From contig NZ_AQGU01000029.1 of the NCBI RefSeq assembly GCF_014905615.1, positions 310,001-374,000 on the forward strand: a stretch of 64,000 bases of DNA, read 5' to 3'. This DNA comes from Pseudoalteromonas aliena SW19. GTDB taxonomy: Bacteria > Pseudomonadota > Gammaproteobacteria > Enterobacterales > Alteromonadaceae. A program made the position numbers and the translations under genes. The notes beneath the pieces are model-generated. The model did not search any database. It worked only from the letters and a program-made list of their open reading frames with translations, and was not told the origin of the DNA. This document shows positions 1 through 8,100 of the stretch, in pieces. The stretch's first letter is position 1. Each line of letters opens with the position of its first letter.

Positions 1-57
1 GCGATGTTTAAAAAGCATGCAAAGGAAGCTGGAATATCGCTAGATGATTATAATTAA
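1..57 (+). CDS. 3' end of an unidentified protein gene
   Basis: The frame beginning at base 1 stays open for 18 codons and stops with TAA at 55-57, ending in ...GISLDDYN. The start lies outside the window and too little is visible to name a family. It could also be chance open frame. No neighbour helps: the next gene starts about 370 bases away on the same strand. Confidence 0.3.
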   Translation, partial: AMFKKHAKEAGISLDDYN

Positions 58-427
58 ATGATCAGCATTTAATTAAGTTATTTACCATTTTTCTTGGACT
101 AATTAAATCTACAAAGATCAACAGCCCCTAGGTTGAAGCGCATATGAAGTAAAATAATTAGGATGGACTCATCCTAACTATTACAAAAACCACGAATTAC
201 ATCATAACTATGAGAGCAGTTTAAAGTGCAGTACTGAATAGCTCAAGTATATTAATATCTAAAAACAATAGGCCATGTTACTAAAGTATTTAGCGTTAAG
301 ATAATTATTAGAAAGGCAAAATATTAAAAAATAGACGAGAGACTTAAGCTATTGACTTTGGTTGTTTTATTTGAAAATTACTGTTAATTTAGTTTCAAAT
401 TTACGAGTAGTGCTTTTGGATTGGCAA
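58..427. other. intergenic region with a small perfect hairpin
   Basis: No coding frame is convincing here. An 8-bp perfect inverted repeat, TTAGGATG (158-165) and CATCCTAA (170-177) around a 4-nt loop, is the only clear structure. Degenerate relatives occur at 46012-46032 and around 36942-36961, so it is a small dispersed element. The promoter of the following transporter must lie in this stretch but no strong -35/-10 pair stands out. Confidence 0.5.
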
Positions 428-1342
428 ATGGATTTTATATGCAAAAATAAATATACACTATATGGAGTTGCTGCAATATTACTGTGGAGCTGCTTAGTGG
501 CATTACTACGAGATATTTCTGAGTTGTTTAGCCCCATTGGTGGTGCTGCGGCTATGTATTCTGTCAGTGCGATATTTTTAATTTTGGTTATGGGAGTGCC
601 CAAGTTTAGTGGATTTTCAAAACGCTACTTGGTCGTAGGTACTTTATTATTTGTGTCGTACGAAATTTGCTTGGCGCTTTCAATTGGTATGGCAAATAGT
701 CGTCATCAGGCAATGGAAATGGCGGTTATTAATTATTTGTGGCCTACGCTGACTATATTGCTCTCTATTATCATTGGTCGTAAAAAAGTGAGTTACTGGG
801 TTTATCCAAGCATGATTATTGCTTTTTTAGGCGTTGCTTGGTGTATTACGGGCGATCAAGAAATGTCGGTCGATACGCTTGTTACTAACTTTGCTGATAA
901 TCCTGCTACTTATTTAATGGCATTAGCTGCAGCGTTTATATGGGCTATTTATTGTGTGGTAACGCAAACGCTGAGTAATGGTAAAAATGCCATTACATTA
1001 TTTTTTACTGTTACGGCAATGAGTTTGTGGGCGCAATATGCTTTTAGTAATGAATCACAGTTAACTTTTTCACTCAACTCAAGCATGACATTATTATTAG
1101 CGGGTGTAGTCGTGGGGAGCGGTTATGCACTGTGGAATCAAGCTATTATTGGCGGTAACTTAATGCTGCTTGGCACGCTTTCGTACTTTACACCGGTGTT
1201 TTCTACTATTATTTCAGCGCTATATTTATCTATTACGCTGAGCGCTTCGTTTTGGCAAGGGGTTGTACTGGTAACCGTTGGCTCGCTAATTTGCTATTTT
1301 GTAACGCGAGAAAAGCCACAAAGGTTAAGTGCTAAAATTTAG
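428..1342 (+). CDS. yddG: YddG-like aromatic amino acid/drug-metabolite exporter
   Basis: Inner-membrane transporter of the drug/metabolite (EamA) superfamily, about 304 residues with ten predicted hydrophobic helices. It matches E. coli YddG along its length: the N-terminal GGAAA segment, the conserved LLFVSYEICLALS helix, NYLWPTLTIL, and SYFTPVFST near the C-terminus. YddG exports aromatic amino acids and related compounds; substrate here is inferred from family. I chose ATG 428 because it aligns with the family N-terminus; an upstream TTG at 362 would add 22 residues without family support. It is monocistronic and convergent with the LytTR regulator gene. Confidence 0.88.
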   Translation: MDFICKNKYTLYGVAAILLWSCLVALLRDISELFSPIGGAAAMYSVSAIFLILVMGVPKFSGFSKRYLVVGTLLFVSYEICLALSIGMANSRHQAMEMAVINYLWPTLTILLSIIIGRKKVSYWVYPSMIIAFLGVAWCITGDQEMSVDTLVTNFADNPATYLMALAAAFIWAIYCVVTQTLSNGKNAITLFFTVTAMSLWAQYAFSNESQLTFSLNSSMTLLLAGVVVGSGYALWNQAIIGGNLMLLGTLSYFTPVFSTIISALYLSITLSASFWQGVVLVTVGSLICYFVTREKPQRLSAKI

Positions 1343-1402
1343 AGTCGCTGATAGGGGGAGCTTAAAGTTATGTTTTAGGTAAACATAAAATAAGATTTCC
1401 GA

Positions 1403-2083
1403 TTAAATAATGTCGCGCACTTGTTGTTTAAATGACTTGCCAATTTTAACTGACACGCCTGATGCTAGTTGAACGCTTTCATTACTTAACGCGACCACTT
1501 TGTGTTTGTTAATAACGTAAGATTTGTGGACTTGAATAAATGAAGTATCAAGCTCTTGCAATATGTATTTGAGAGTACTGCTTGCAAGTAATGCTTTTTC
1601 ACCTTGCCATACTTTTACATAATTTCCATAAGCCTCAAACATGTCTATATCGCTTAATTGAATTTTATGTTTTTCACGATCGATTTTAAGTGTGATAGTC
1701 AGAGGTGCCTTGGAATTTAGCGTTATGTGTTTTCTTTTTTGCCGTACTTTATTGAGTGCTTGTTCAAGGCGTTGCGCAGAGACTGGTTTTAGTAGGTAGT
1801 CAGTTACGTCAAGTTCAAAACCGGCTAAAGCATATTCTTGATACGCACTAATAATAATCACTTGTGGTCGATTCGCGAGCACTTTTAGTAATGCAATGCC
1901 CGATAGTTCGGGCATGTTTATGTCTAAAAATAACAAATCAATAGATGATGTGGCTAAAGCACATAATGCATCTTTAGCGTTAAGGTATTGTCCGCTTATA
2001 TTAATGTCTTTATGTGCACTTAAATGATGCAGTATAACGTCATGCGCGAGCGGCTCGTCATCAACAATTATTGTGTTTAGCAT
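1403..2083 (-). CDS. LytTR-family response regulator
   Basis: 226-residue two-component regulator. Residues 1-115 are a CheY-like receiver with the acidic pocket Asp8/Asp9, phosphoacceptor Asp54 in LFLDIN and conserved Lys99. Residues about 125-226 are a LytTR DNA-binding domain, with the FEAYGNYVKVW and FIQVHKSYVIN signatures. It should be phosphorylated by the LytS-type kinase encoded just upstream, whose stop overlaps this start by 7 bp. That kinase is broken, so the regulator may be orphaned or use another donor. Such pairs in marine gammaproteobacteria often adjoin ABC/M1-peptidase genes, as here. Confidence 0.9.
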   Translation of the reverse strand: MLNTIIVDDEPLAHDVILHHLSAHKDINISGQYLNAKDALCALATSSIDLLFLDINMPELSGIALLKVLANRPQVIIISAYQEYALAGFELDVTDYLLKPVSAQRLEQALNKVRQKRKHITLNSKAPLTITLKIDREKHKIQLSDIDMFEAYGNYVKVWQGEKALLASSTLKYILQELDTSFIQVHKSYVINKHKVVALSNESVQLASGVSVKIGKSFKQQVRDII

Positions 2084-2672
2084 GCAGCCAGCTCCAATTT
2101 AAGTGTGGTTTGCCAAAGGTTTTTATTTTCATTAATAATTAATGTGTGCTTATTTGGATATAAAAGAGTCAGCCTACGGCGTAAATTGTTAAGTCCCACC
2201 CCATGCTCTGAATTGTTATTAGGTAGAATAGGGTTAGAGGAAAATAGCGTTAGTATGTTATCGGCCATGGTGATTTTAAATACAACCGTTACTTTTTGTG
2301 ACGTGGGCTCTACACCATGCTTTATCGCGTTTTCTAAAATCATTATTAACAGTAGTGGCGAAATTAAATAGTGTTGTTGATATTCATGCCATTGCATATC
2401 AAAGTTGCAGCGCTCAGCGCTTCGTAAACGCTGTAATGCAATAAAAACTTTTAAGTAATTAATTTCTTTTTCTAAACTCACCTGTGCTTTTTGGCCTTCG
2501 TAAACACTGTAACGCAGTAAATTAGCTAATTGCATAACAAGATCAGGTGCATTATCTGATTTTTTTAATGTCAGAGCATAGAGGTTAGGTTGTTTAATGT
2601 ATTAAATAAAAAATGAGGGTTAATTTGCTGTTGAAGTACATTTAACCATTCTATTTTTGATGGCAATTGTGC
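2077..2672 (-). pseudogene. LytS-type sensor histidine kinase, frameshifted and N-terminally truncated
   Basis: The 3' part (ATG-initiated from 2535) encodes the end of a His_kinase domain and a HATPase with the N-box ILENAIKHG and the G-box GVGLNNLRRR. The phosphoacceptor block QQQINPHFLFNTLN is present upstream (about 2594-2640) but in another frame. Between them the plus strand reads AGGTTAGGTT at 2582-2591, a tandem 5-mer; removing one copy restores a continuous NNLYALTLKKSDNAPDLV reading. Upstream of the kinase core the frame closes about 35 bases later, and the usual membrane sensor domain is absent. I read it as a pseudogene damaged twice. Confidence 0.82.
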
Positions 2673-4528
2673 TTGCCATTATTGCGTGTGTATTTTTGTG
2701 TGTATTTAATTTGTGTCGTTCGCAGCTTATTGCGGGTTTGCTAATTGCTGTTATTTTACTGATCAAATTTACACCGATAATGACTTACTTTGGTCTCACG
2801 CATACATTGTGGAGTGTTGGTTGGACGCCTTTGCAGGCACCGGATAACTTTTGGGGTTATCGCGCAAGTATCAGTAGTTATTGGCCTTATATATCAGTTT
2901 GGTTAGTGGCGTGTATAAGTTTAGTTATAATTACGGGGATTTTTAATCACCGAGGTGCCGGGTTGAGCCAAAGAGTAATGGGGGTTAAACATTTTTGGTT
3001 ACTTATACCTTTACTTATCACTGTGGCACTATTTACTCAATTACATTTAAGACTGGTTGAGGAGAAGCCTTTAACCAACTCGCATAAACGCGAGGCATTT
3101 AAAGCACAATACGAAAAAGCATTCTCACAATGGCGCAATGTAACACAGCCAAACATTGTGCACATTGATGCTAATGTAGACTTTTATCCGCATCAGCAGC
3201 AAGCTCATTTTTCCTTAATATATACCTTAAAAAACACCCATCAAGCCCCTATTAAAGAGATATTGGTTGGGCGATCAGGTTTTTATACATGGGCTGATAT
3301 TGAAATTGATGGCGCGCAAAGGGCTAAAAGCTTTCCATTACTTAATCAAGCTGTGTTTAAGTTTGAGAATGAAATACAGCCAGGAGAAATACGTAAGCTA
3401 GTTACTCGGTTTGATGTTCATCAAGCTAAGCTTTGGCCAGTGAGAGGCCATCAGGTAATAACTCCTGAATTTAGCTATATACGATCAGTGCCTTTATTGC
3501 CGACTGTTGGCTATCAAGAGAATTATGAATTAACCGATCCTATACTTCGTCAGCAACACGCACTTAAAGTAAAGCAGGCTATTAGACCCACGAAGCTATT
3601 TGCTAAAACGGCGAAAAAAAGTACTCATTACCAGTGGCTTACTATGTCAAGTAAAGTGAGTACAACAAGAGGTTACCAGGTTATAACCCAAGGAGAGGAA
3701 ATATCACGTACCAGCAAAGATGACCGAGCAGTATTTCATTTTGAGACTCGTACACCCATAAATGCAATCCCAGCTTGGGTGACGGTGCCTTATTCACCTG
3801 TTACCAAGCAGCAAAACGGCGTGATGTTAAACGTGTTTGCCAAAGAAAAAAGCGAGCCAGCACGAGCTGAGTCTATAGCTGTAAACCTTAGCGCAATGGG
3901 CGACACAATAAAATGGCTTAATAATATAAGCCCATATAGAGCAAAACAATTGAGCTTAATAGGCTCGCCTAAATTTGGTGGAACAGGTTATGCCCTGCCG
4001 CAACTTATACTTATTGAAGACAGTGTTGGCTTTAGAGCAAAGCCAAGTGTTAATGCAGGCTTTGATCAACGTTATCGCCGTGCAGTTCACGAAACTGCGC
4101 ATCAATGGTTTGGCCATGATATTGGTAATGGTAATGGAGTATTTTCAGATAGTGCTTTTTTAGTGGAGTCTATGGCAAAGTACATTGAGCTTGTTGTTAT
4201 AGAGCAGCGTTATGGGAAAGCGACCATGCAAGCGCTGGTTGAGTATGAAACAACACGCTACGAGCAAAGTATGTTGATGAACATAAAGGAGCGATCAGCC
4301 TTAGTTGATGCTACACAAAGCTTTGATCAATATTCGCGAGCAACCATTGTTTTTGCTAAGCTACGCGCTGCGATTGGGGATAAACCTATTATTAATGCGC
4401 TCAAGTGGGTTTGGAAAAATCATGCTTATTCAAACAATCCCGCTAATTCTATGGATTTTATACGAGCATTAAAACATGAAGCCGGAAAAGAACAAGAAAG
4501 CTTAATAAATACACTGTTTTTAGAGTAA
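2660..4528 (+). CDS. M1-family membrane metallopeptidase, apparently the C-terminal half of an ABC permease/M1 fusion
   Basis: About 622 residues. Four hydrophobic helices lie in the first 130 residues, then a beta-rich M1 N-domain and a gluzincin domain with zinc motif HETAH at about residue 477 followed by QWFGHD and, some 20 residues on, VESMAKY with the third zinc ligand. This is the arrangement in the second half of the roughly 1,200-residue ABC-2 permease/M1 aminopeptidase fusions of gammaproteobacteria. The N-terminal permease half is missing, and the start lies at the same point where the divergent kinase gene loses its sensor domain. Function is doubtful without the permease half and an ATPase neighbour. 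Start ATG 2660 is the first in frame. Confidence 0.7.
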   Translation: MAIVLAIIACVFLCVFNLCRSQLIAGLLIAVILLIKFTPIMTYFGLTHTLWSVGWTPLQAPDNFWGYRASISSYWPYISVWLVACISLVIITGIFNHRGAGLSQRVMGVKHFWLLIPLLITVALFTQLHLRLVEEKPLTNSHKREAFKAQYEKAFSQWRNVTQPNIVHIDANVDFYPHQQQAHFSLIYTLKNTHQAPIKEILVGRSGFYTWADIEIDGAQRAKSFPLLNQAVFKFENEIQPGEIRKLVTRFDVHQAKLWPVRGHQVITPEFSYIRSVPLLPTVGYQENYELTDPILRQQHALKVKQAIRPTKLFAKTAKKSTHYQWLTMSSKVSTTRGYQVITQGEEISRTSKDDRAVFHFETRTPINAIPAWVTVPYSPVTKQQNGVMLNVFAKEKSEPARAESIAVNLSAMGDTIKWLNNISPYRAKQLSLIGSPKFGGTGYALPQLILIEDSVGFRAKPSVNAGFDQRYRRAVHETAHQWFGHDIGNGNGVFSDSAFLVESMAKYIELVVIEQRYGKATMQALVEYETTRYEQSMLMNIKERSALVDATQSFDQYSRATIVFAKLRAAIGDKPIINALKWVWKNHAYSNNPANSMDFIRALKHEAGKEQESLINTLFLE

Positions 4529-4544
4529 TTTAAAGTTTATAAGA

Positions 4545-4575
4545 AAAGTGACAGCCCTTTAAGTAGGGCTTTTCA
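4545..4575 (+). terminator. intrinsic terminator after the M1 peptidase gene
   Basis: AGCCCT (4553-4558) and AGGGCT (4565-4570) form a short G+C stem with a 6-nt loop, followed by a T run. It lies between convergent genes. Confidence 0.55.
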
Positions 4576-4582
4576 TTTAAGT

Positions 4583-5098
4583 TTATTTTCCATTATTTAC
4601 CTGTGCTAGTAACTCTATAACTTTTTGTTGACCAAAGGTTTGTGCAAATTGCTCGGCTGTTTGACCGGCTTTGTTTTGATGCGCATTGTCGCAATCAAGT
4701 GATACGAGTGTTTTAGCGATACTAAATTCACCTCTAAAAATAGCGGCCATTAGCGCTGTGTTGCCTCGGTTATCTTCTAAACAGGCATTAGCGCCTAACT
4801 GCAAAAGCGTATTAACCGACTTTTTATTACCGTGATAAGTGGCAATCATTAACGCGGTATAGCCTTTATTGTTGTAGCTGTCGATAGGAATACCGGCATC
4901 TACAAATTGCTCTATTACGTCGATGTCGTTGGTGCGTGCTGCAGCAAAGTAATAAGCAAATAAGCTTTGGTATTGAGCTTGTACAGAGTGTTGGTTTTTA
5001 GTTTGTGTACTCGTTATTTGTATATCTGGTGTATTTTGAGCGTAGACGTTACTGGTAAAGCTTAGCAGTAGGGCGACTATAATTAATAAATTACGCAT
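4583..5098 (-). CDS. ankB: periplasmic ankyrin-repeat protein (AnkB-like)
   Basis: About 171 residues with a signal peptide cleaved after VYA, then three to four ankyrin repeats (GYTALMIATYHGNKKS, NTALMAAIFRGEFS and similar). In Pseudomonas aeruginosa an ankyrin protein, AnkB, is encoded beside catalase KatB and is needed for full catalase activity; the same order here (catalase, then ankyrin) suggests the same chaperone-like role. I prefer ATG 5098 over 5104 because an AAGG lies 8 bases upstream of the former and only about 2 from the latter. A terminator-like hairpin separates it from the catalase gene. Confidence 0.82.
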   Translation of the reverse strand: MRNLLIIVALLLSFTSNVYAQNTPDIQITSTQTKNQHSVQAQYQSLFAYYFAAARTNDIDVIEQFVDAGIPIDSYNNKGYTALMIATYHGNKKSVNTLLQLGANACLEDNRGNTALMAAIFRGEFSIAKTLVSLDCDNAHQNKAGQTAEQFAQTFGQQKVIELLAQVNNGK

Positions 5099-5114
5099 AA
5101 CCATTGCCTTGTAT

Positions 5115-5142
5115 AAAAAGAGGAAGGGATTTCCCCTTCCTC
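5115..5142 (-). terminator. hairpin terminator between catalase and ankyrin genes
   Basis: On the minus strand GAGGAAGGG pairs with CCCTTCCTC (9 bp, plus-strand 5120-5128 and 5134-5142) and is followed by TTTTT. It ends the catalase transcript or attenuates read-through, since the ankyrin start codon lies only about 12-17 bases beyond the T tract. Confidence 0.75.
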
Positions 5143-5197
5143 ATGGTTGTGGTTTAAATAGCTATTTAGTTGGGACTAATTGCTTTTAACTAGTTGC

Positions 5198-6733
5198 TTA
5201 TAAGTTAGCTGCAAGTTGTTTAACCATTTTAATATCGCCTTTTACAGCTTTAGTTAAGCGTGTACCGTACTCACTATCAGCTTTGTAAAAGTGGCTAAGC
5301 ATTTTGTGTTTAACTTTGCTGTTTTGCACTTTTCCTAAATCGCCAGCTAGGTTATTTACTAAGTTTGTACGTTCTTGTTTGCTAAAGCCACGATACAAAA
5401 CACCCGCTTGCGCGAAGTTTTGCTGCTTTTTAATCGCCGCTTGTTGTACAAAGCCTTTAAGCTCTGTTTGGCTTCTACGTGCAATTGGGTTTTCAGCTAC
5501 GTCTTCGTGGCTTGGTTGGTAATTCACATTGCTTGTTGTGCTGCCAATATTCATTGCGCCGTCTTGGTTGTAGTTAACCACGTCAACTTTTGCACGGTTA
5601 ATTGGCAGTTGCTGGTGGTTAGCACCTAAGCGGTACATTTGAGTATCTGAGTACGAAAACACACGACCTTGTAATAAACGATCTTCAGATGGCTCAATAC
5701 CTGGAATTACATTTGCCGGTGCCATTGCTACTTGTTCCGTCGATTGGAAGAAGTTAGTTGGCATACGGTTTAAGGTCATTGTGCCTACTTTGGTTTCTTT
5801 AATATCTAACCACATTTTGGTTGCATCTAATGGGTTGTAATCAAAGTCATCAAGCTGCGATGGGTCAAGCGTTTTAATGTACAGATCCCATTTTGGGAAG
5901 TTACCTTTACCAATTTCGCTGTATAGGTCGCGTGTTAAGTGTTGGAAGTCTTGGCTTTGCACTTTAGCTACTTCTTTTGCGTCAAGGTTATCAATACCTT
6001 GCTGGCTTACCCAATGAAACTTAACGTATTTAACATCACCCGATTTATTAATCATTTTGTATGCATGTACACCCCAACCGTCCATTTTACGAAGACTTGC
6101 TGGTGTACCGTAGTCGCTGTAAACCCACGTTAACATGTGAGTAGAACCTGGTTCATACGAGAAAAAATCAAAAAAACGATTAGGATCTTGAATGTTATCA
6201 ACCGGAGATGGTTTTAAAGAGTGAACCATGTCTGGGAATTTAATCGCATCACGAATAAAGAATACCGGCAGGTTATTACCCACTAGATCCCAGTTACCTT
6301 GGTCGGTATAAAACTTAGTCGCAAAGCCACGTGGGTCGCGCAGTGTTTCTGGGCTGCCTTTTGAGTGAATTACCGATGAAAAGCGAACAAACACCTCTGT
6401 TTCTTTGCCTGCTTGTACAAAAGGGGCTGCAATTGTTAAATCATTTAGTTCTTTTGAAGCAACAAACACACCATGTGCACCCGTACCGCGAGCATGTACT
6501 ACACGCTCAGGAATACGCTCACGTGCAAAGCGTTGTAGTTTTTGAATTAGTTGTACGTCTTCTAACAATACACTGCCGCGCTCGCCAGCAGTCATTGAAT
6601 TTTGGTTGTCGCCAACAGCCGCGCCGTTGTCTTTAGTCAGTGTTGTCGCTGCACTTGCTGGTAGTGCTATTGCAAGTGCTAATGCACTAAGCGTTAATTT
6701 AGTTTTATTTGTTTTGTTTATTTGAGTGTTCAT
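5198..6733 (-). CDS. exported monofunctional haem catalase
   Basis: Clade-3-sized catalase of about 511 residues that disproportionates hydrogen peroxide. An N-terminal signal peptide (ALALAIALPASA) indicates periplasmic location. Active-site His is in VVHARGTGAHG; distal Asn is in VGNNLPVFFIRD; the proximal haem Tyr lies in RVFSYSDTQMYRLG. I chose ATG 6733 because GAGG precedes it at good spacing; ATG 6745 overlaps that ribosome site. The following gene is the ankyrin partner. Peroxide control by OxyR is plausible, but I could not see a convincing four-part OxyR box upstream. Confidence 0.93.
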   Translation of the reverse strand: MNTQINKTNKTKLTLSALALAIALPASAATTLTKDNGAAVGDNQNSMTAGERGSVLLEDVQLIQKLQRFARERIPERVVHARGTGAHGVFVASKELNDLTIAAPFVQAGKETEVFVRFSSVIHSKGSPETLRDPRGFATKFYTDQGNWDLVGNNLPVFFIRDAIKFPDMVHSLKPSPVDNIQDPNRFFDFFSYEPGSTHMLTWVYSDYGTPASLRKMDGWGVHAYKMINKSGDVKYVKFHWVSQQGIDNLDAKEVAKVQSQDFQHLTRDLYSEIGKGNFPKWDLYIKTLDPSQLDDFDYNPLDATKMWLDIKETKVGTMTLNRMPTNFFQSTEQVAMAPANVIPGIEPSEDRLLQGRVFSYSDTQMYRLGANHQQLPINRAKVDVVNYNQDGAMNIGSTTSNVNYQPSHEDVAENPIARRSQTELKGFVQQAAIKKQQNFAQAGVLYRGFSKQERTNLVNNLAGDLGKVQNSKVKHKMLSHFYKADSEYGTRLTKAVKGDIKMVKQLAANL

Positions 6734-7150
6734 TGTCGACCTCATCTATTTTAAAAGTGCCAGCAGTGGTGCAGGCTGTTTAACTGTTAATGAGTGTATT
6801 AACTTTATTAACTTCGGTAAAACTGATTAATTAGATTGATGTGATTTGTAAAATGGATGAAATAAATTTCCAATGTGTTTTTAAGCCTTTGTATCTACGA
6901 CCTTAGTCGATATGCATTTTTATAAAGTTGATTTAATACAGTGATTTTTAGTTTTAGCTAATCATATTTTCATTCCCTTGGTGCGTTTTATACTTACAGT
7001 GTGTTGACATATCCGCGCAATAAAGGGAGTATGCTCAGTAGTTGGGCTTATGCTCAGTGCTGGGTGTCACAAAAAGCTGAATAACATTAATCGCAGTTAA
7101 CTCGTTATACTTAGATTAGCTAAACCAAACAGTTTTAATAAGGTGACAAG
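6734..7150. other. divergent promoter region of catalase and polyol genes
   Basis: A 417-base region between divergent genes with no credible coding frame. A TTGACA at 7004-7009 could be a -35 element for the HAD phosphatase gene, but no good -10 follows at 16-18 bases. Nothing else is recognisable. Confidence 0.4.
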
Positions 7151-7825
7151 ATGAGTACCAACATTGAGCTAGTGATCTTTGATTGTGATGGCGTTGTTAT
7201 TGATAGCGAAATTTTAAGCGCACAAGTACTCATTAATATGCTTGTTGAAAAGGGCGTTGAGATTGACCGTGCTTATGTACAGCAACACTTTTTAGGCTGC
7301 AACTTTAAAATAGTAAGCCAAAAAATAGCGGATGCATTTAATGTCACTCTTTCTGAAAGCTTTGAAGGTGACTACCGCGAAGTACTGTTAAACGAATTTG
7401 AAACAGTGCTAACCACGACCGACGGTATAAAAGACGTACTTAACAATTTAGCTGTGCCTATTTGTATAGCTACTAGCAGCAGCCCAGCACGCACCGCAAA
7501 AGCGTTGAGTGTAGTGAGTTTAAGTAAGTACTTTAGCGATACGGTTTTTACCAGCTGCGAAGTTAAGCGTGGCAAGCCCGCACCCGATTTATTTTTACAT
7601 GCAGCTAAACACATGGGTGTAAAGCCGGAGCATTGCTTAGTGATTGAAGACAGTAAAGCCGGCGTAAATGCAGGCATTGACGCTAACATGCAAGTGCTGC
7701 ATTACAGCGGTGGGCAACATATGCAAGGCTCTGTTAATCATGTGCGCAGTGCTTACCCAAATGTTGATCATTTAACGCATTGGCAAGATTTTTTTAGTGC
7801 ATACCCTGCACTTAAAAAGCAGTAA
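7151..7825 (+). CDS. HAD-IA family sugar phosphatase/phosphoglucomutase-like protein
   Basis: 224 residues, cytoplasmic, resembling YieH and beta-phosphoglucomutase relatives. Motif I FDCDGVVIDSE supplies the nucleophile Asp and the acid/base Asp; motif II is ATSSS; the Lys of motif III is in KRGKPAPD; motif IV is VIEDSKAG. A helical cap lies between motifs I and II. It precedes the polyol transporter, dehydrogenase and fructokinase genes on the same strand, so it probably acts on a sugar phosphate of that pathway, for example to relieve accumulation. The exact substrate cannot be read from sequence. Confidence 0.8.
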   Translation: MSTNIELVIFDCDGVVIDSEILSAQVLINMLVEKGVEIDRAYVQQHFLGCNFKIVSQKIADAFNVTLSESFEGDYREVLLNEFETVLTTTDGIKDVLNNLAVPICIATSSSPARTAKALSVVSLSKYFSDTVFTSCEVKRGKPAPDLFLHAAKHMGVKPEHCLVIEDSKAGVNAGIDANMQVLHYSGGQHMQGSVNHVRSAYPNVDHLTHWQDFFSAYPALKKQ

Positions 7826-7998
7826 ACACGCCGCTTTTTAAAAACACAAGGTTTTAAACGCGATTTGCTCGCCTTACTCACTGACAGGCAAGCAAACGCA
7901 AAATATAAATGGTTTTGCTTTACTAAAAATAAAACAAAACACGGCAAAACATCATGCGTTTATAAGCCAAATTATAAAAGGCAAAGTATGTAGGTACT

Positions 7999-8068
7999 AT
8001 ACCAATCTGCTTGAATATGGGGTTTATTTAACTCGTTAAATTATTCAAATAGTTATGCAGATTGGTAT
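7999..8068. repeat. MITE-like short inverted-repeat element
   Basis: A perfect 12-bp inverted repeat, ATACCAATCTGC (7999-8010) and GCAGATTGGTAT (8057-8068), bounds a 46-base A+T-rich core. An inner pair TTGAAT/ATTCAA (8011-8016 and 8043-8048) extends the hairpin. I believe elements with this terminus are dispersed in Pseudoalteromonas intergenic regions, but did not verify it. It lies 32 bases before the transporter start and could fold in the leader RNA. Confidence 0.7.
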
Positions 8069-8100
8069 CAAATACTTTGCTGTTAACAATAGGAAATACC

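Noticed and set aside
362-427. Upstream TTG start for the YddG-like gene
   Set aside because: The added 22 residues have no counterpart in the family and ATG 428 aligns with the known N-terminus.
6734-7150. OxyR binding site upstream of catalase
   Set aside because: I could not find the four spaced ATAG/CTAT elements with acceptable match.
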